A stretch of DNA of 64,000 nucleotides, taken from Lingula anatina (Eukaryota > Brachiopoda > Lingulata > Lingulida > Lingulidae). A model generated the notes under the pieces. The model was not told where the DNA came from, did no database searches, and worked only from the letters and a program-made list of their open reading frames with translations. Positions 34,424 to 48,110 of the stretch are shown piece after piece; the stretch's first letter is position 1; each line of letters opens with the position of its first letter. A program made the position numbers and the translations under genes. Location: NCBI RefSeq assembly GCF_001039355.2, contig NW_019774591.1:254836-318835 (forward strand), given 5' to 3'.

Positions 34424-34429
34424 AATAAA
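34424..34429 (+). terminator. Polyadenylation signal of the neuropeptide gene
   Basis: AATAAA 171 bp after the TAA stop, the first such hexamer downstream. It gives a compact 3' UTR. Confidence 0.5.
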
Positions 34430-36152
34430 ATTTCTCTGGTAATGGCACCGCCTATTAGGGTACCGTGTGAAAAAATCGGAGCTGGATGCTTCCTTCGCTG
34501 GTATCATCTTTGTTACCACTGGTGTTTTCAGTATTCAGTATGTTTGTGCTCGTATTTCAAATGTCCAAACACTGCCCATTGTATAATCTTAATGACAGAA
34601 AGATTTTCGCATTCTGAAAAATACAAGCAGCCTTGCAGGGACTACAGTATTTAAATAAATTATAATTAATATTTTAAAATGTTTCCTACATGGTGTGGTA
34701 GAAATGCAGTCAGTGGCAGTTTTTGTCTGATAAAATTTATACATAGAAAGCTAAGATGTATAAGTGGATTTAGATAATAGATATAGATAATATTCCATAC
34801 CTAGCTGTTCAAATTTTTAATGTCCTATGTTTCAAGCTGGTAATCCGTTAGATCTGGATTACAGGGATTTATTGGGTTGTGCGGCAACTTATGCCCACCA
34901 CGAAAGGGTGGACTGGTGTTTGAATTAACCAGTCACTTAATGGTTTATTTGATTGACAATTTAATTGGTAAAGTTAAGCAAAAAAATCTGTCAACTAAAT
35001 ATTAAGGGAAAATTGGATCGAGGCCGAGAATGGATCTTTATTGTACCATGTAACTTTTAGTTTAGCAAAATATATTCTGTTGAAGTTACAACATGGAGTC
35101 ATTTCATTCTTTTCCGTGTGCAGAGTTTAAGGCATACAAGTAGAACCTGGGAATCTCCGTAGCAGTTTTACAGATTGCGTTATCCAAAGATGTGAGCCCA
35201 TGGTGCTCAACTTCTGGGGATTTATTATTTATAGTTTGATTATGGAGAGGAAGAAATTTTTTACTCGGTTGGTGTTGGTGGCGAGAATATCGAGTCACAC
35301 TGGGTTGCTCGAGCTGGAACACCTTGACGACCGAGCGGTGCGATAAATTGATAAAATACTGAGAGCGAGGTTTTAGCAATTATAGAAGGTGGGGTAAATA
35401 AAGATTCAGGAGTTGAGCCATGATTGATCAGTGATACCCTGAGTGGAGGAATGATTGCGTGCGGCGATCTGAGTGGCGACAGTATGCCTGACGACCACAT
35501 GTGTGCTACTGCTCGAGCGAGGGAGACTCCCGAAGTATATTGCACTATAAATGAAATTATAGTCTTCGCCAATAATTTTGTACAAGGGGTTATTTGATGT
35601 AGAGCGGGGCTCGGGGTTGTTCATAAAACAGTCCCTTACAAGCTGGCACAAAGCTAGCTAGAAGCTACGTCCAGTAGTTTCCCAGTTGACAATTGTTTAA
35701 TGTCTCTGTGGCAAAAGTCACGTTCATAACCGAACCAAGTTGCACAAAAATGACTTTATGACGTCACAAGGCTAATATGTTGCAGAAATACTTCCGCCTT
35801 AGATTTTTTTATTGTCCGTGGTCGCTGGTCACACGCGATTGTGATTGTCGTATGACATAGAATAGGCAATGCGTTTTTGTTTTCTTTTATGGCGAATTCC
35901 ATTAATGAACTGATGTCAACATGGCATCAAAGAGATTATTCAAAGTTATTTAAATACGATTTTAATTCTTGTTTTCATGTATCAGTCAGCAAAAAAGGAA
36001 AGAACTGATGAAAATTGATTTGGAAAAAAATATTCCATATTAAATGTCAAGTCTGTATATTACGAAGAAGGGGGAGGGTACTATGCCCCAACCAGCCCAT
36101 CCCACCTACAAATTTGTAGAATATAAAAATGCTGCACCGAATACCTAAAACT

Positions 36153-36494
36153 TAAAGGGATAATAATTCTTCGTTTTGGCCAAAAAATGAATTTCCTGGA
36201 GTAAACAACAATTTTTTCATACTTACCAATGGTTTATGAATCCAATTCTACTTTCAAAGTTAGTCCCTGGTTTTATTCTAAAAAGTTTGTTTTTTTGTCA
36301 AAATCTCTTAAGAGATTATAACAGAGCATAGCCATCAGTAGAGGTCACGTGGACTGAAGACAAGCTCAGATATCAGAATAATAGCTATAACTGCCATTTT
36401 TGTGGTAAAACAGAATATATTACATTTCTGTGAGTTGTTTACAATGTTTTTATTGTGAAATATAGATCTCATACGAAGAGTTTTTATCCCTTTA
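36153..36494. mobile_element. MITE family M, copy 3
   Basis: AAAGGGATAATAATTCTTCG at the left and TTTTTATCCCTTTAA at the right, with interior CTCTTAAGAGATTATAACAG, GTAGAGGTCACGTGGAC and GAGTTGTTTACAATGTTTTT. It is the most complete copy in the window. Confidence 0.75.
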
Positions 36495-36803
36495 ATTTTC
36501 AGGAATTCTATAAACCTCATCTGCCAACGTATTCCATATAGATGTGCGGACTAAAATACGAACAAGCACCAGAATTATGTTTTAATACAGTTAAGTCAAA
36601 TAACCACACCACAGATGATTATTACTATTTTTAATATATTGTATGCGAGTTCATTTACACTAACGATGTCTTTTCTTAGCAACGACGCACGTGTGTTCAC
36701 AAATTATCACATTATTCCGGATACCATGTCTAACATGACTAATGGTACAGAAAAACAAAATACCGGTAGTGATATGAATATTTATATATTCATCATGCAT
36801 TCA

Positions 36804-37469
36804 AGTTTAGAACGTGCACCCTCTCAAATCTAATGCTGTACTGTGATTTCCACAGAGGTAAAACTATCTCTGAAATTAAAAAGACACCTCCAAATCCCAA
36901 TAGGGTTAGCATATACATCATAATCTCCGTGTTGATCTTGTTTAAGAAATTATAAAAGCTGAAAGTTCACCTCTAAAAAAACAACAAAAACTAGGTATAA
37001 AACGGCCGAACTTTCGAACTTCAGGGACTAAAGGAGTATAATCAAGCAAACGTCCTAAGTTTTACCATAACTTTTACATTGCTACTATAAATTTTGTACG
37101 TATTTTTTATTGATCTTTATAGATGCGTGGGCAGCATTTGAGACGAAAATCATCAGTGCAGTGTGATGGGAAAAGGACTACGGTTCCAAGCGCGTTACCA
37201 TTCCAGCCAATTTCCCTCAAAAATTTCAAAATATCTAGCGAAACGATACAAAATTCTGCACCTTACATACAGTAAAGCAGTCCTAGTCTACTTTAATTGT
37301 CTTACATTACGCTAATTTTTCAGCCTTTTGGCCCTCCCCCAACCCTGCATGTAGCAAAATACAGGTTCCGCTAGAGGACGCTTTGGCCTAGACTCGGCTA
37401 GAGCATCATTGTGGTCGACGATTGTGATGGCAGGGAACGTTCACAATGCATCTATCGCACTAGCTACTG
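36804..37469. repeat. 666 bp duplication, copy 1
   Basis: Nearly identical to 37595-38260 and of equal length. I saw only two single-base differences (CACAGAGG against CACAGTGG, and ATTCTGCACC against ATTCTGTACC). Non-coding. Confidence 0.9.
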
Positions 37470-37594
37470 CCCACTTACTCCATTGACTGAATGTAATCAG
37501 ATTTACAGATAAAAACATCGCCTGTTGTTTCCAACGAATAATCAGCAGCTTTTCTGAATTCTACTCCATAAAGTCCATAAAGTCTGACCGGANG

Positions 37595-38260
37595 AGTTTA
37601 GAACGTGCACCCTCTCAAATCTAATGCTGTACTGTGATTTCCACAGTGGTAAAACTATCTCTGAAATTAAAAAGACACCTCCAAATCCCAATAGGGTTAG
37701 CATATACATCATAATCTCCGTGTTGATCTTGTTTAAGAAATTATAAAAGCTGAAAGTTCACCTCTAAAAAAACAACAAAAACTAGGTATAAAACGGCCGA
37801 ACTTTCGAACTTCAGGGACTAAAGGAGTATAATCAAGCAAACGTCCTAAGTTTTACCATAACTTTTACATTGCTACTATAAATTTTGTACGTATTTTTTA
37901 TTGATCTTTATAGATGCGTGGGCAGCATTTGAGACGAAAATCATCAGTGCAGTGTGATGGGAAAAGGACTACGGTTCCAAGCGCGTTACCATTCCAGCCA
38001 ATTTCCCTCAAAAATTTCAAAATATCTAGCGAAACGATACAAAATTCTGTACCTTACATACAGTAAAGCAGTCCTAGTCTACTTTAATTGTCTTACATTA
38101 CGCTAATTTTTCAGCCTTTTGGCCCTCCCCCAACCCTGCATGTAGCAAAATACAGGTTCCGCTAGAGGACGCTTTGGCCTAGACTCGGCTAGAGCATCAT
38201 TGTGGTCGACGATTGTGATGGCAGGGAACGTTCACAATGCATCTATCGCACTAGCTACTG
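37595..38260. repeat. 666 bp duplication, copy 2, bounded by N bases
   Basis: Preceded by an N at 37593 and followed, after 138 bp, by an N at 38399. The same 23 bp string starting TAAAGTCCATAAAGTCTGAC ends at 37591 before the first N and begins at 38401 after the second. This is the pattern of an alternative haplotype or contig end spliced in during assembly. Confidence 0.85.
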
Positions 38261-38284
38261 TATGGGCGGCGGTTTATACAAAAA

Positions 38285-38362
38285 TGCAAAACACGATTAG
38301 TCGTCATCGTTATCAGATCAGTCGAAATGAAAACACGATTAGTCGTCGTCGTTATCAGATCA
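38285..38362. repeat. Two-unit tandem repeat of about 38 bp
   Basis: AACACGATTAGTCGTCATCG and AACACGATTAGTCGTCGTCG each lead into GTTATCAGATCAG. Confidence 0.7.
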
Positions 38363-39311
38363 GAAGGCAAAATAGGGGAGAGCGGGGTTGGTTGGAACNA
38401 TAAAGTCCATAAAGTCTGACCGGAAAATACGCTTAAAAAAGAGCATGCAATTCTATTTTTGCGAGTGTGCGCAGGATCTGGTACGATGGATTCTTTGCGA
38501 ACGTACCCTTAAAGTCCACCCTACCGCTTCTTCCGTATGTCAGCTGTCATGGGTGTGTGTTCTTTGATTAAAAATGAGGGTCACGTGCAGTTGTATACTG
38601 GAATGACAATGGGATGGAAATCAGACATAAGTAAAGACCCTTTTCCCCCTCTTGTGATACTTGCGTGAGCCTGCAGTAGAAATGCGTTAGTTGAGATGCG
38701 TTCTTTTCACTATCACAATGCCGTCTTTTCTGAAACTTAGGTTATCACGAGTGCAATTTGCTTCTTTGTGTGGTGCTCAGATTTTCTTTTCTTTTTTTCT
38801 GTGTTTCAAGTGCATTAGTTTTATTTGAATGACCTGCATACAAAATAACTCTTCTTTTTATAAGGTATACAAAATAACTCTTCTTTGCTACTTCAGTTAC
38901 ATATTTTGGGGGGAGGGGGATCATTCCACATGCCACTATGACTTATATGGAATCACATATGGAACCTTCTTGTTACACATTCATAAATAGCTAATGTGTA
39001 CACGTTGCTACTAAAATAAAGACCAGGTGTCTGCAAGAATGAGATATGATGCGCCGCAGCTCAAAAATCGATTTTCTATCTTTGTCCAGTAGTAGAGCTT
39101 TATTGGTTCCAACCTCTCCAAACCAGAATCCTTCCTTCTCAGAAGATACTTTTTGCTTGATTTTAGGCGGCCAATTATGTAAGATTTGTGGAGATTGGCA
39201 TCTTAAATTTGTGTTTCATCGCCTAATTTCCAAATTGAGAAGTTCATTTATCACGTTTTGTGCAAAGAAATGTGAATGCTATGCGTCCTAAACACTTTGG
39301 CCACATTCAGA

Positions 39312-39475
39312 ATTGGGGACTAACTAGTCCGAGGGTCAAATATGGCTGATCCACTTGAATACTTCCCCACTGGATATCTATTCAGTGTCTAGTAGCGGAT
39401 TAGACGGCAGGCTTTGTAGTGGGTCGCCATATTTGACCCTCGGACTAGCTAGTCCCCTATTCTGAATTGGACCAT
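39312..39475. mobile_element. Inverted-repeat element, family G, copy 1
   Basis: GAATTGGGGACTAACTAGTC...GAGGGTCAAATATGGCTGAT on the left, and CGCCATATTTGACCCTCGGA...CTAGTCCCCTATTCTGAATT on the right: arms of about 35 bp around a Ser-like random core. No coding content. Confidence 0.7.
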
Positions 39476-39667
39476 TGGTAGCATTATGTTATAACACATT
39501 CGTCCTACTACCAAACTTAACCACAGAAACGAGCAAACGATGTGGACAGAGCTCGACGCGCGAACAGAGTCATAATTTTTCTGATATAATTATTTACAAT
39601 ACTAAGCATTTATAATTATAAACAAAGCATTAACTTTATGGAACTTTATGTTTTCTCTAACTGAAGA

Positions 39668-39970
39668 TGATTGTTCGTATGAGATCCATATTTCACAATA
39701 AAACGTTGTAAACGACCCATAGATATTTTATAAATTCCATTTTACCACCAAAACGGCGGTTACCGCAATTATTCTGAAATCTGTCTTTGCCATCAGACTA
39801 TTGGACCTTTTTAGATGGCTACCCACCGTGATAAAATCTTAAGAGATAATTACAAAAAAGCACACACTTGAAAAAACAATCGACTAACTTTGAATGAACT
39901 AAGAATGGATTCATTAACCATTGGAAAGTATGGGAAAATCGTCGTTTACCCCAGGAATATCCGTTTTACT
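39668..39970. mobile_element. MITE family M, copy 4 (inverted)
   Basis: Reads in the opposite sense to copies 2 and 3: TCGTATGAGATCCATATTTC, ACGTTGTAAACGACCCATAG, AATCTTAAGAGATAATTACA, GGGAAAATCGTCGTTTACCC. The outer ends are eroded. Confidence 0.65.
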
Positions 39971-40027
39971 TTTCCGATGATACCCCTAGTTTCATTATCT
40001 CATTTCATCGTTGCCTGATACCTGACA
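39967..40027. repeat. About 60 bp near-exact duplicate of 40986-41045
   Basis: Begins TACTTTTCCGATGATACCCC and ends CTGATACCTGA in both places, with one visible substitution (GTTGCCTG against GTTGTCTG). The copies are 1.0 kb apart in the same orientation. Confidence 0.8.
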
Positions 40028-43000
40028 TAGAAAATTGAATATGAGCGGTCTATTGCCGTGAAAGATTGAGCTGCTCTTTCGAACCCCCTCCACGGACATT
40101 TTTCATGAGCTGAAAATAGTTCATCCCTCTCACCCTAATTAATGCTGCTTTTAGTTGGCTTCCTTAACGACACCTGCTCAAATATAACAAGCACTTATAG
40201 CTTTTTTTTTTTTTTTTTTACGTCAATGTCCTCAAAGTCTTTAAAATCTAGATTTTAGAGTAATTAATAAATGCTTAAATACAAAAAGGGACGTCAGTGA
40301 CTTCTGAATAAATACCAACATCTTTAATTTTGTTTTACAAGACGTAATGTGGTTATTTGGGTGCGTGGGATGCCTTAGACAACGAAACTAATTTGTATTG
40401 AGAGGGCGGATGTGGATCCTTTCGGCTGACATCAATCATTAAAATGCCATGCCATGTTCTAAACATTTTGACGTAATTTTCTTTCTTTTTATAATGGTGG
40501 GATTTGCCAACGTGAAATTATTGTAAACATTTGACAAGTATTTTCTGGATAAATATTTTCAAAAAGATAAGTTTATGAAACCTTCACTAACATGTCGAAC
40601 TTTTGCGACTCCTCGTTGGGTAGAAGTACATTGTATGTAGTGAAGTCGGATTGTTTTACCCTTTTTATTTCATTCTATAAAAATATATTGATAATCAAAA
40701 GTATGTAATGTTTAATATCTGCTTTAAGATGCGTCTCATCTTTGTGACTCGAGTAAAAATATACAGTACATATATGCATATTAAGACACTAATTCAGATT
40801 TATTAATAAATCAATAGAAGAGATAATTGTCATATCAACTTCGGATTTTTTTTATCAGTATTTTGATACTCCTAGTGAATATGCATATCACCCATCTTCA
40901 ACTTGTCTTTTTGTGGAACTTTTTTTCTGGAAACCAAGGGACTATGATTATTAGATGTGGCCTATTTATTTGTCTATTTATTTATTTTACTTTTCCGATG
41001 ATACCCCTAGTTTCATTATCTCATTTCATCGTTGTCTGATACCTGAACATTTTTAAACTAACCCGTTAACAAGAAAGATATGTCAAATTAGGATGGAAAT
41101 GTATTCTTTCGTCTGGCGTAGGTTCAAGTTTTATAATATCGGATAAGACCCATTTATTCTTAATGACCTTGACGTATAAGAATATTGATCTTGTCCATGA
41201 TATTCGTTTTTAGTTCTCTAGTACATTTTGGTGTATCATTCTCGAAGTCTATTAACGGGTTAGGTGACAAATCGGTTAACATGTACGGATTACGTAAAAA
41301 ATAGAATGAAATAACACGCGGTTCTTTATTGACGTTCGTGGAGCAAAACAAGTATTTAAAAAGACAAAAAAGACAAAGTACTCCAAACAAGGAGAGAAAG
41401 GATATCTCAAAATTCAACAGGTATATGCACGCAACTTTTGGGAGTTCTCTCTTTTTCTTTTTAATGATCTACCGATCACCTCACGCAACAGCGTCTCAGA
41501 AGATAAAAGACGCATTTGTTTAGAAAAGATGAAAACGCAAATATGTCAAGACGCCATTTAATTTGACATATGCATACATCAAATGCGAAGTTTGAGACAT
41601 TTCCAGCGATAACGAGCTGTTGTCGAAAAAATAATGAAGGAAATTCTGGTCTGTCTTAGTCAGCCGTCATGCAAAGTAGCTCGTCTACGGCTCCGGGTTT
41701 GAAACTCGTTATCACGATGTGCTGGTAGATAATGGCTCTTAGCGTGCAAACTAACGAATCTGAAAATAAGGAGGCGACTTAAACAAAACAAACCTAATAA
41801 ACTGAGAAATCGTTACCGCTGTGTAGGGATGTTGCGTTTTCAAAAAAAATTGAACTTTCGGTACTTCTTAGCTAAGGTAATACTGGAAAGTAATCAACGT
41901 TATTGTGCAAGATTTTAGAAATCGGGCCAGTTGCTACGTCAATCCTTCCTCAGTGGCGTGATGTGTTGGCCCTATTAGTATTAGAACAGGATGCGGTGAT
42001 AGTGGTGTCAATTAGCGCAAAGGCACGTGCCCCTACCCCTTTTTTTTTTCAAAATTTACTGGCGATTTGCCATAAACCACAGTGCTCATACATGCATTTT
42101 GTGTTTGAGTATCGGGATGTTGGAGAAGTGTCGTGCAGGACGCCACGGCTGGTGGCAGGGGCGGGTACTGAGATATTTTCTGACAGTCTTTCAAATCATG
42201 TTCGTTGATCCACCCTCCCTTTTTGACCGTCTCCCCCCCCCCCCCCCAAAAAAAAAAATAAATAAATAAATAAAAAAGATGCCCGTCAGTGTAAACTTCT
42301 GACCATCTTCCAGGAGACACAGAAGACGGCTTCCGCTCACCCCGACCTGAAGTCCGAATAGACAAATTCGAAAACTATCTGTTCAGATCATTTCTGTATT
42401 TCTGAATTAATCTGTTTTGCAAGAGGGAGAATTAAATGGAATAACACGTGCTCTTTCTAGTGCCCACTGATTTTCGTCATTTTTGTAAATTAAATTGCTT
42501 ATCTCAAAAGCCGTCGAGTTGTCTTATAACGTGTGCTTTCATTGTGTAAGGAGCAATGCCTCTTAAATCTAATGTTTGCCTCACTTTGAAAACAATTGTT
42601 CCTGCTTGGTCGGTTTTTTAATATGTCTCAAACGCGACTACAGTTACTACAACGAAACCCGACTTTTCGCTTTCTGACAGTTATATCGACAGCTTTGGCA
42701 TTCACACAGTGGCAGCAAAATCCGAAGAATTACGATACGATGCCTTGGTGCTGACACACGCTTTATCAACAGGCATCTCTGCCCGGCCAATTAAAAATGA
42801 AGATAAACTCTGCCAGAGCAGATATGATATGAAGTTCCATAAGGGACGGAATTTGTCATTAATTTTGTTTATTTGATTTAGGAAAGTACAAAAGTTCAAC
42901 TTGGGAATCATATACATGATAAGATATATGAAAAAAAAACAGCAAGTGCGCATGCTCACGGGCTAGTTTACTGACAAAGAAGGTATAGTTTAAAATGAAA

Positions 43001-43324
43001 TATTCGTCAGCATATAACAACGGAATTTGCTTAAAAATTAAATGCCTATAATACAGCATTTCCACAAAAATTAAATAAAATCAATTGGTAATTACTATCA
43101 AAAGGAGAATCGCAAGTCCGATTTAGCATGCAAAACCATAGAAAACTGCCACAGAATATACATTTAGATTAAGTGCTAGATGTAATCTGTGTGTGTCATT
43201 TTCAGAGAGAATTTCTTCGAATATTTTTCATCGGTCTGCAGCTGGCTACGAAAACACACTTCACGGGCAAGTACTTTCATAACTGTTATCAAGATGGTGT
43301 TACCAGCTCTCGAATGATCTCTCA

Positions 43325-43515
43325 CCTTGGGCGACCTAAACGATTGATTTTTGGCGCACTCAGAACAACAGACAAACAGATATGGCGTCCCATTTAAGAG
43401 CTTGCCGCTTAATTCCCGATTAGACACTGAATAGTTTCCCTGCAGGGATTAAGCAACAAGCATTAAAGTGGATCGGCCATATTTGATCTGTTAGTCCGCT
43501 GTTCTGAATGTGCTC
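43325..43515. mobile_element. Inverted-repeat element, family G, copy 2 (eroded, inverted)
   Basis: Contains ATTAGACACTGAATAGTTTC, AGTGGATCGGCCATATTTGA and GTTAGTCCGCTGTTCTGAAT, the reverse-oriented equivalents of blocks in 39312-39475. The left end (CACCTTGGGCGACC) is poorly conserved. Confidence 0.45.
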
Positions 43516-43773
43516 TTTATATGTATTCATCAATAAGGTGGCATCAAGGGTTGCTAACAGAACATAAACAGATCAGACACTTAAGTATCCTGTTGATAGG
43601 CTTTTGGATATCAGACTGCCTATATGCTCTGACACTTGAAATAAAGCCCCATCAGTCCTGAAAGTATTAACAGCAATTACATCGAGATGATGAAAAAAAA
43701 GCACTGCACTTCAGATATCAATTTTCAAAAATACTTTTTCTGTTAGTCTGCGGATCAACTTCGGTTATGAATG

Positions 43774-43775
<2 letters not shown>

Positions 43776-43822
<47 letters not shown>

Positions 43823-43827
43823 CTCTT
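43776..43827. repeat. (CT)n microsatellite
   Basis: Direct reading; intergenic. Confidence 0.97.
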
Positions 43828-46169
43828 CTGGTATCAGCCTTAAAGGGCAATGTCTTATGTCAGTGCATTTTCATTTAAGTGATATTACTTGCTCATGAGC
43901 TCGATTCTTGGTACTAATGACACAGTGTGATGACACTCTGTGCCTTTGAATGATATCTCAATAAACATCAACGATCATAACGCTAGTGTTATGATTCAAA
44001 GATGAAAGTGCATTCCGGGTAATGGCACTTGAAAATTAATCCCTTGTCCCGAGAGCTTTCTGCCTTCTTGTTTAGTCTTCTTTTTTTATTTTATGGTGTG
44101 GAAAGTGCAATCCTTTTATTGGACGTCATGCAGAGACAGGTACAGTGGCTTGTGACCTTAGCAAGCTGCGTTCAGTCTACTCTCACTGTGATCAGTCGCC
44201 TTACGCTTACTTTAGTTTTTGTTTATCGAAAGTGAAATCAGGGCCATTACTGTCATCTTGGGTCCATTACAGCATGATCAATATTTTGCTAGGGAACGTA
44301 TATATTCATGTACATTAGAAGTTCTTAGCTTCTACCTTGTTTCTCATCAAAAAGGGCAGGCGGATATCTTTCCCAATATTGTACTCATACTGTTATATCT
44401 CAATACTCCAGAAGAGCCAGTTTCGCACAACCGACTGCAGTTGTATTGTATTTTTCACTTTGCACTGCACATATACATCCGGGTCATTACGGCCCCATCC
44501 TGCTACTTAGCAACACATCCGGGTCTTAAGTGTTATTACATTTCGCAGTAAAACTTCTCTTCCGGTGCATCCGGTTCTGCGTCGCATTAGAATAAATCTC
44601 CTCTACAGCAGTAAATCGATTAAATTACGTTTGTCTCTCTTCATCAGAAAGAGATCTACATGCTGATTCTGGTGCACTTTGCAAAGCAGAACAGCTTATA
44701 AATGGCGCCAACTTCCTAATTGTATACAAGACGCCATTCAATGAGCGATCTTTAAGTGGCGATCGACAAATCGAGTCAAGTGTGTAATTAAATCGATTGT
44801 TGATTGCGCCCTTAGGGTTCTCTGGTTACCCAGCAATTGCAAATGAATCCCGCATTCGGAGCAACTATCACAGATCTCACACTGCGCCGCGCAATTTAGA
44901 GTATAGAAACGTTGTGTCTGATGCCTGTTTAGGCGCAGGTTGTAAGTGTATAAAACGATCACACTTCACAAGGGTTTGTTCGCTTTAAAACCCGGGGATT
45001 TCAACACGCATATCTCCCATTCTGACACGTTTTCATCTAACATGGTTATTGATGAGGGTTATTGCAACCTAACGTCAATCGAAATGAAGATGGACGAATA
45101 AGTGCTCGTGGTTATTTGAGTGTGCTGTGCAATTTACCTCTGAAGTATTAATGTGAAGTTACGTATTGTTTAGCATTAAGCTTAAGGGTATCACAGGCTA
45201 TTTGATGGGTAGCATGTAAGGATAGACCAAAAGCAAATATTTTGTCTATCTATTTGTTTGATTGATTTTCAAATTCAATTTTAAGAGCAACAGAGGCTGC
45301 TGCTTTATTTCTGAAAATCACTGCATTTTCTGTCGCTGGGATAATTATCTTTAACACTAATCTATGAATAGATCATTTGTTCCATTGGTCGTTTTGTACA
45401 TATTTTTATCAATACAAGTAACTTGGAAATTGGTCTGCATGTACACTGACGGCAGGAAAAAAGAAAGCGCTGGTCCTGAAAACTTTGGTTGGCTATGCAT
45501 GCTTTCAATAGGACTGTTGGCGTTGTTTTGTCAAATACATGTAGCTTGTGAGTTAAAGTAAAACTGATATTTAACCAGCCAACATTTCTTCTGATTATAC
45601 CGACAGACGTTATCACGAAAAGGGGCTGTTTTAGTTGTAGACATAGCATCAGCTTCTAAAAAAAACTATTGACAATGGAATTTCTACAATTCTGCACAAC
45701 GAACTTTTTGCTGTTACAAAAAGGAAACAAAAATACCTTCGAAAACATCCTTCATAAACATTGGGGCGCGAATGAGGTATCATATTTTAATCTTAATTTG
45801 CACTATCACACAATAATAATGATGAAAATCTCTTATTGATTGGAACCTTATCGCTTTAAGAATTCCCTTATGTTTCCTAATACCTAAATCTCTATGTTGA
45901 GTCAATGAACTGTTGAACGAGATAAAACATAACCGCATACAACAACACAATAATGTAAAATTCGTCACTTAAGGTGATGGCACGAACGGAATTTTATTGA
46001 CAATAAGTTTGTCTGGGTTCTAGATAACAATCTCGGTGCGCAGACTCATAAAGGATGTTAACTCCCACTCCATTTACTGCCACCAAAGAGTCGTTAACGC
46101 AATACACCGAGGAGATAACGAATATAATCGTTCAGTCTTTCTTCTCTTGTAATCTCCAGTTGCAGAAGA

Positions 46170-46370
46170 GTGTGAAGTATTCCTAACGGCTCTTACGGAA
46201 TTTTCTTATAGGATCCTTTTGGACATTATAGGGATTCCGACATAATGCCCATAGAGTCCTTCTTATTGAGTTCTGTAGGATTTCTATAGAATCCTGCCGT
46301 ATTCCAACAGAGTCCCGTAGATTCTTATACAAGCCTACTGGACGCCCTATAGGAAGTTTTCATGAGGGTT
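46170..46370. repeat. Degenerate array of TATAGGATTCC-like units
   Basis: Repeated TATAGGATCC, TATAGGGATTCC, TGTAGGATTTC, TATAGAATCC and CTATAGGA strings at irregular 10-25 bp spacing over 200 bp, in both orientations. Confidence 0.4.
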
Positions 46371-47934
46371 TATAAGTTCATGGTAGTTTTTAGAATCCAT
46401 ACACACATAGAAATAGTTACATAATGTACTGCGTACATGCACGCACACACATACGCCTACAACCCCCTCTCACACGCACACATACATAAATATAAACAGA
46501 AGAAGATAAAATAAAAGGACAGAACGATGCCTCTGCCTCGAGATGCTTAGCCCAGGGGTTCATATCAGGTCATGGAATAGCGTTGGCCACACTACCGCCC
46601 CTCCGATTTCAAAGTCATCTATAATAATCGTTCCCTAAAAGTAGCAACTAAGTCTATCCCGGAAGTATTCATGTAGTCTAGATTACCCTGATGTATACCA
46701 GTACTTGTAACGCTTGTCATCTCATTTGGCAAACAATATTGGAACACGGCTTAGTAAAATGCCAATGAGAGACCAAGAAGCTAGAGTGATTTACATGAAC
46801 ATGTATATAACTTGGGTGCCGCATATTAAAATATACTTGATATTTCAGTGGTCTTGCTACGTAGATCAATGATTCACTTCTCACACCCATAGTTCACACG
46901 AAGATCGGTGCCTGTGTTTTGACGTAATAGTGAAATCAAATCCATGGCTACCCTTGTAGCAATGAATATAAATGCGGTAGGGGTGACACTTTTTTTGGTA
47001 GGGGAGCATATGTTTAATGTACATGCCTACATCAAAAGTGCAATGTACCTTCATAACGGAGTCAGAATCATCTTCCAATGTAAATATGTTTGTCTGTTGT
47101 TTGTGTTTATATTCATTTTGTTTATTGATCAGATTATTTTGGTTTCAGTGCATGCAGGGACGGTTGCCAGCTTAATTACTAGCTTGCACGTTTGCCGAAG
47201 AAATCACAGGTATATATTAATATGCAATCTACATGCATATGGTCACTCAGTGAGTACTAATGTGGATTGGTTCAGTGTATAAGGTGTCTGACCAATAAGA
47301 TGCCAAGCTTTACAAACCTTTGTCAGAATAAAGAATCGTTTCGCTTTCATTTGATAAAGGAAAGCTGCGTATGTAACGTCGTTAGCTGACGTTCATCTAA
47401 TGTTAACCCAGCAATTTGTTAACGTTCACGTTAGACATTGTGTCAACGTTAATACAACATAATTTCCCTACTGGGTATGTGTGATCGGCATTTAACTAAC
47501 CCCCCCCCTAAAAATATCAGTTTTTGATAGATGCTTGCTGCCTTAATGTGAAAACCTGAAACACGCCAATAAACTTACACAAAATACGTCTTTCAAAGTA
47601 AAAGGACGCGCATGCCCACTCTAAGTGCCGTTTAAGAAATCGATGCTGAAACTACGCAAAATTCCAGTCCTTTCATTTGAAAAGTGAAATTTGTATCGAA
47701 CTTCAACCGTGTCATGGATCCACAGCATTAAATTCAAAAACATGATCTAAAGCTTCGAAAATGGATCACATTCTTGGCCTTTTTTGCATTTAAAGAGCAT
47801 ATTTGCGTAACTATTTTTATTATTTTCATCTGGCCCTCGCATTTAAAATGTTTTCTGTATTATGCATCAATGTTGAGCAAAATATCACTGTATTACATGT
47901 GCAAAACAAAATAATAGCGTCGCGGAGAACTTGT

Positions 47935-48110
47935 GTAACAGGAATGGTGGTCCGCTAGGAACACGTATTCCGCTTCCCATACTTTGCACAGTTGACACCT
48001 GTCCCATATAGTAATCCCAATATTCCAACTAACCCTAAACTGTTTTAATCGTATGGGATCCTCGACTTCCATTCCCAGGACTTACATTTCTGTTACACCG
48101 GTACCTTTAT
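47935..48110. mobile_element. MITE family V, copy 2
   Basis: GTGTAACAGGAATGGTGGTC...GGAACACGTATTCCGCTTCC on the left, and TCGTATGGGATCCTCGACTT...CATTTCTGTTACACC on the right. It aligns over its full length with 30818-31000. Confidence 0.6.
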
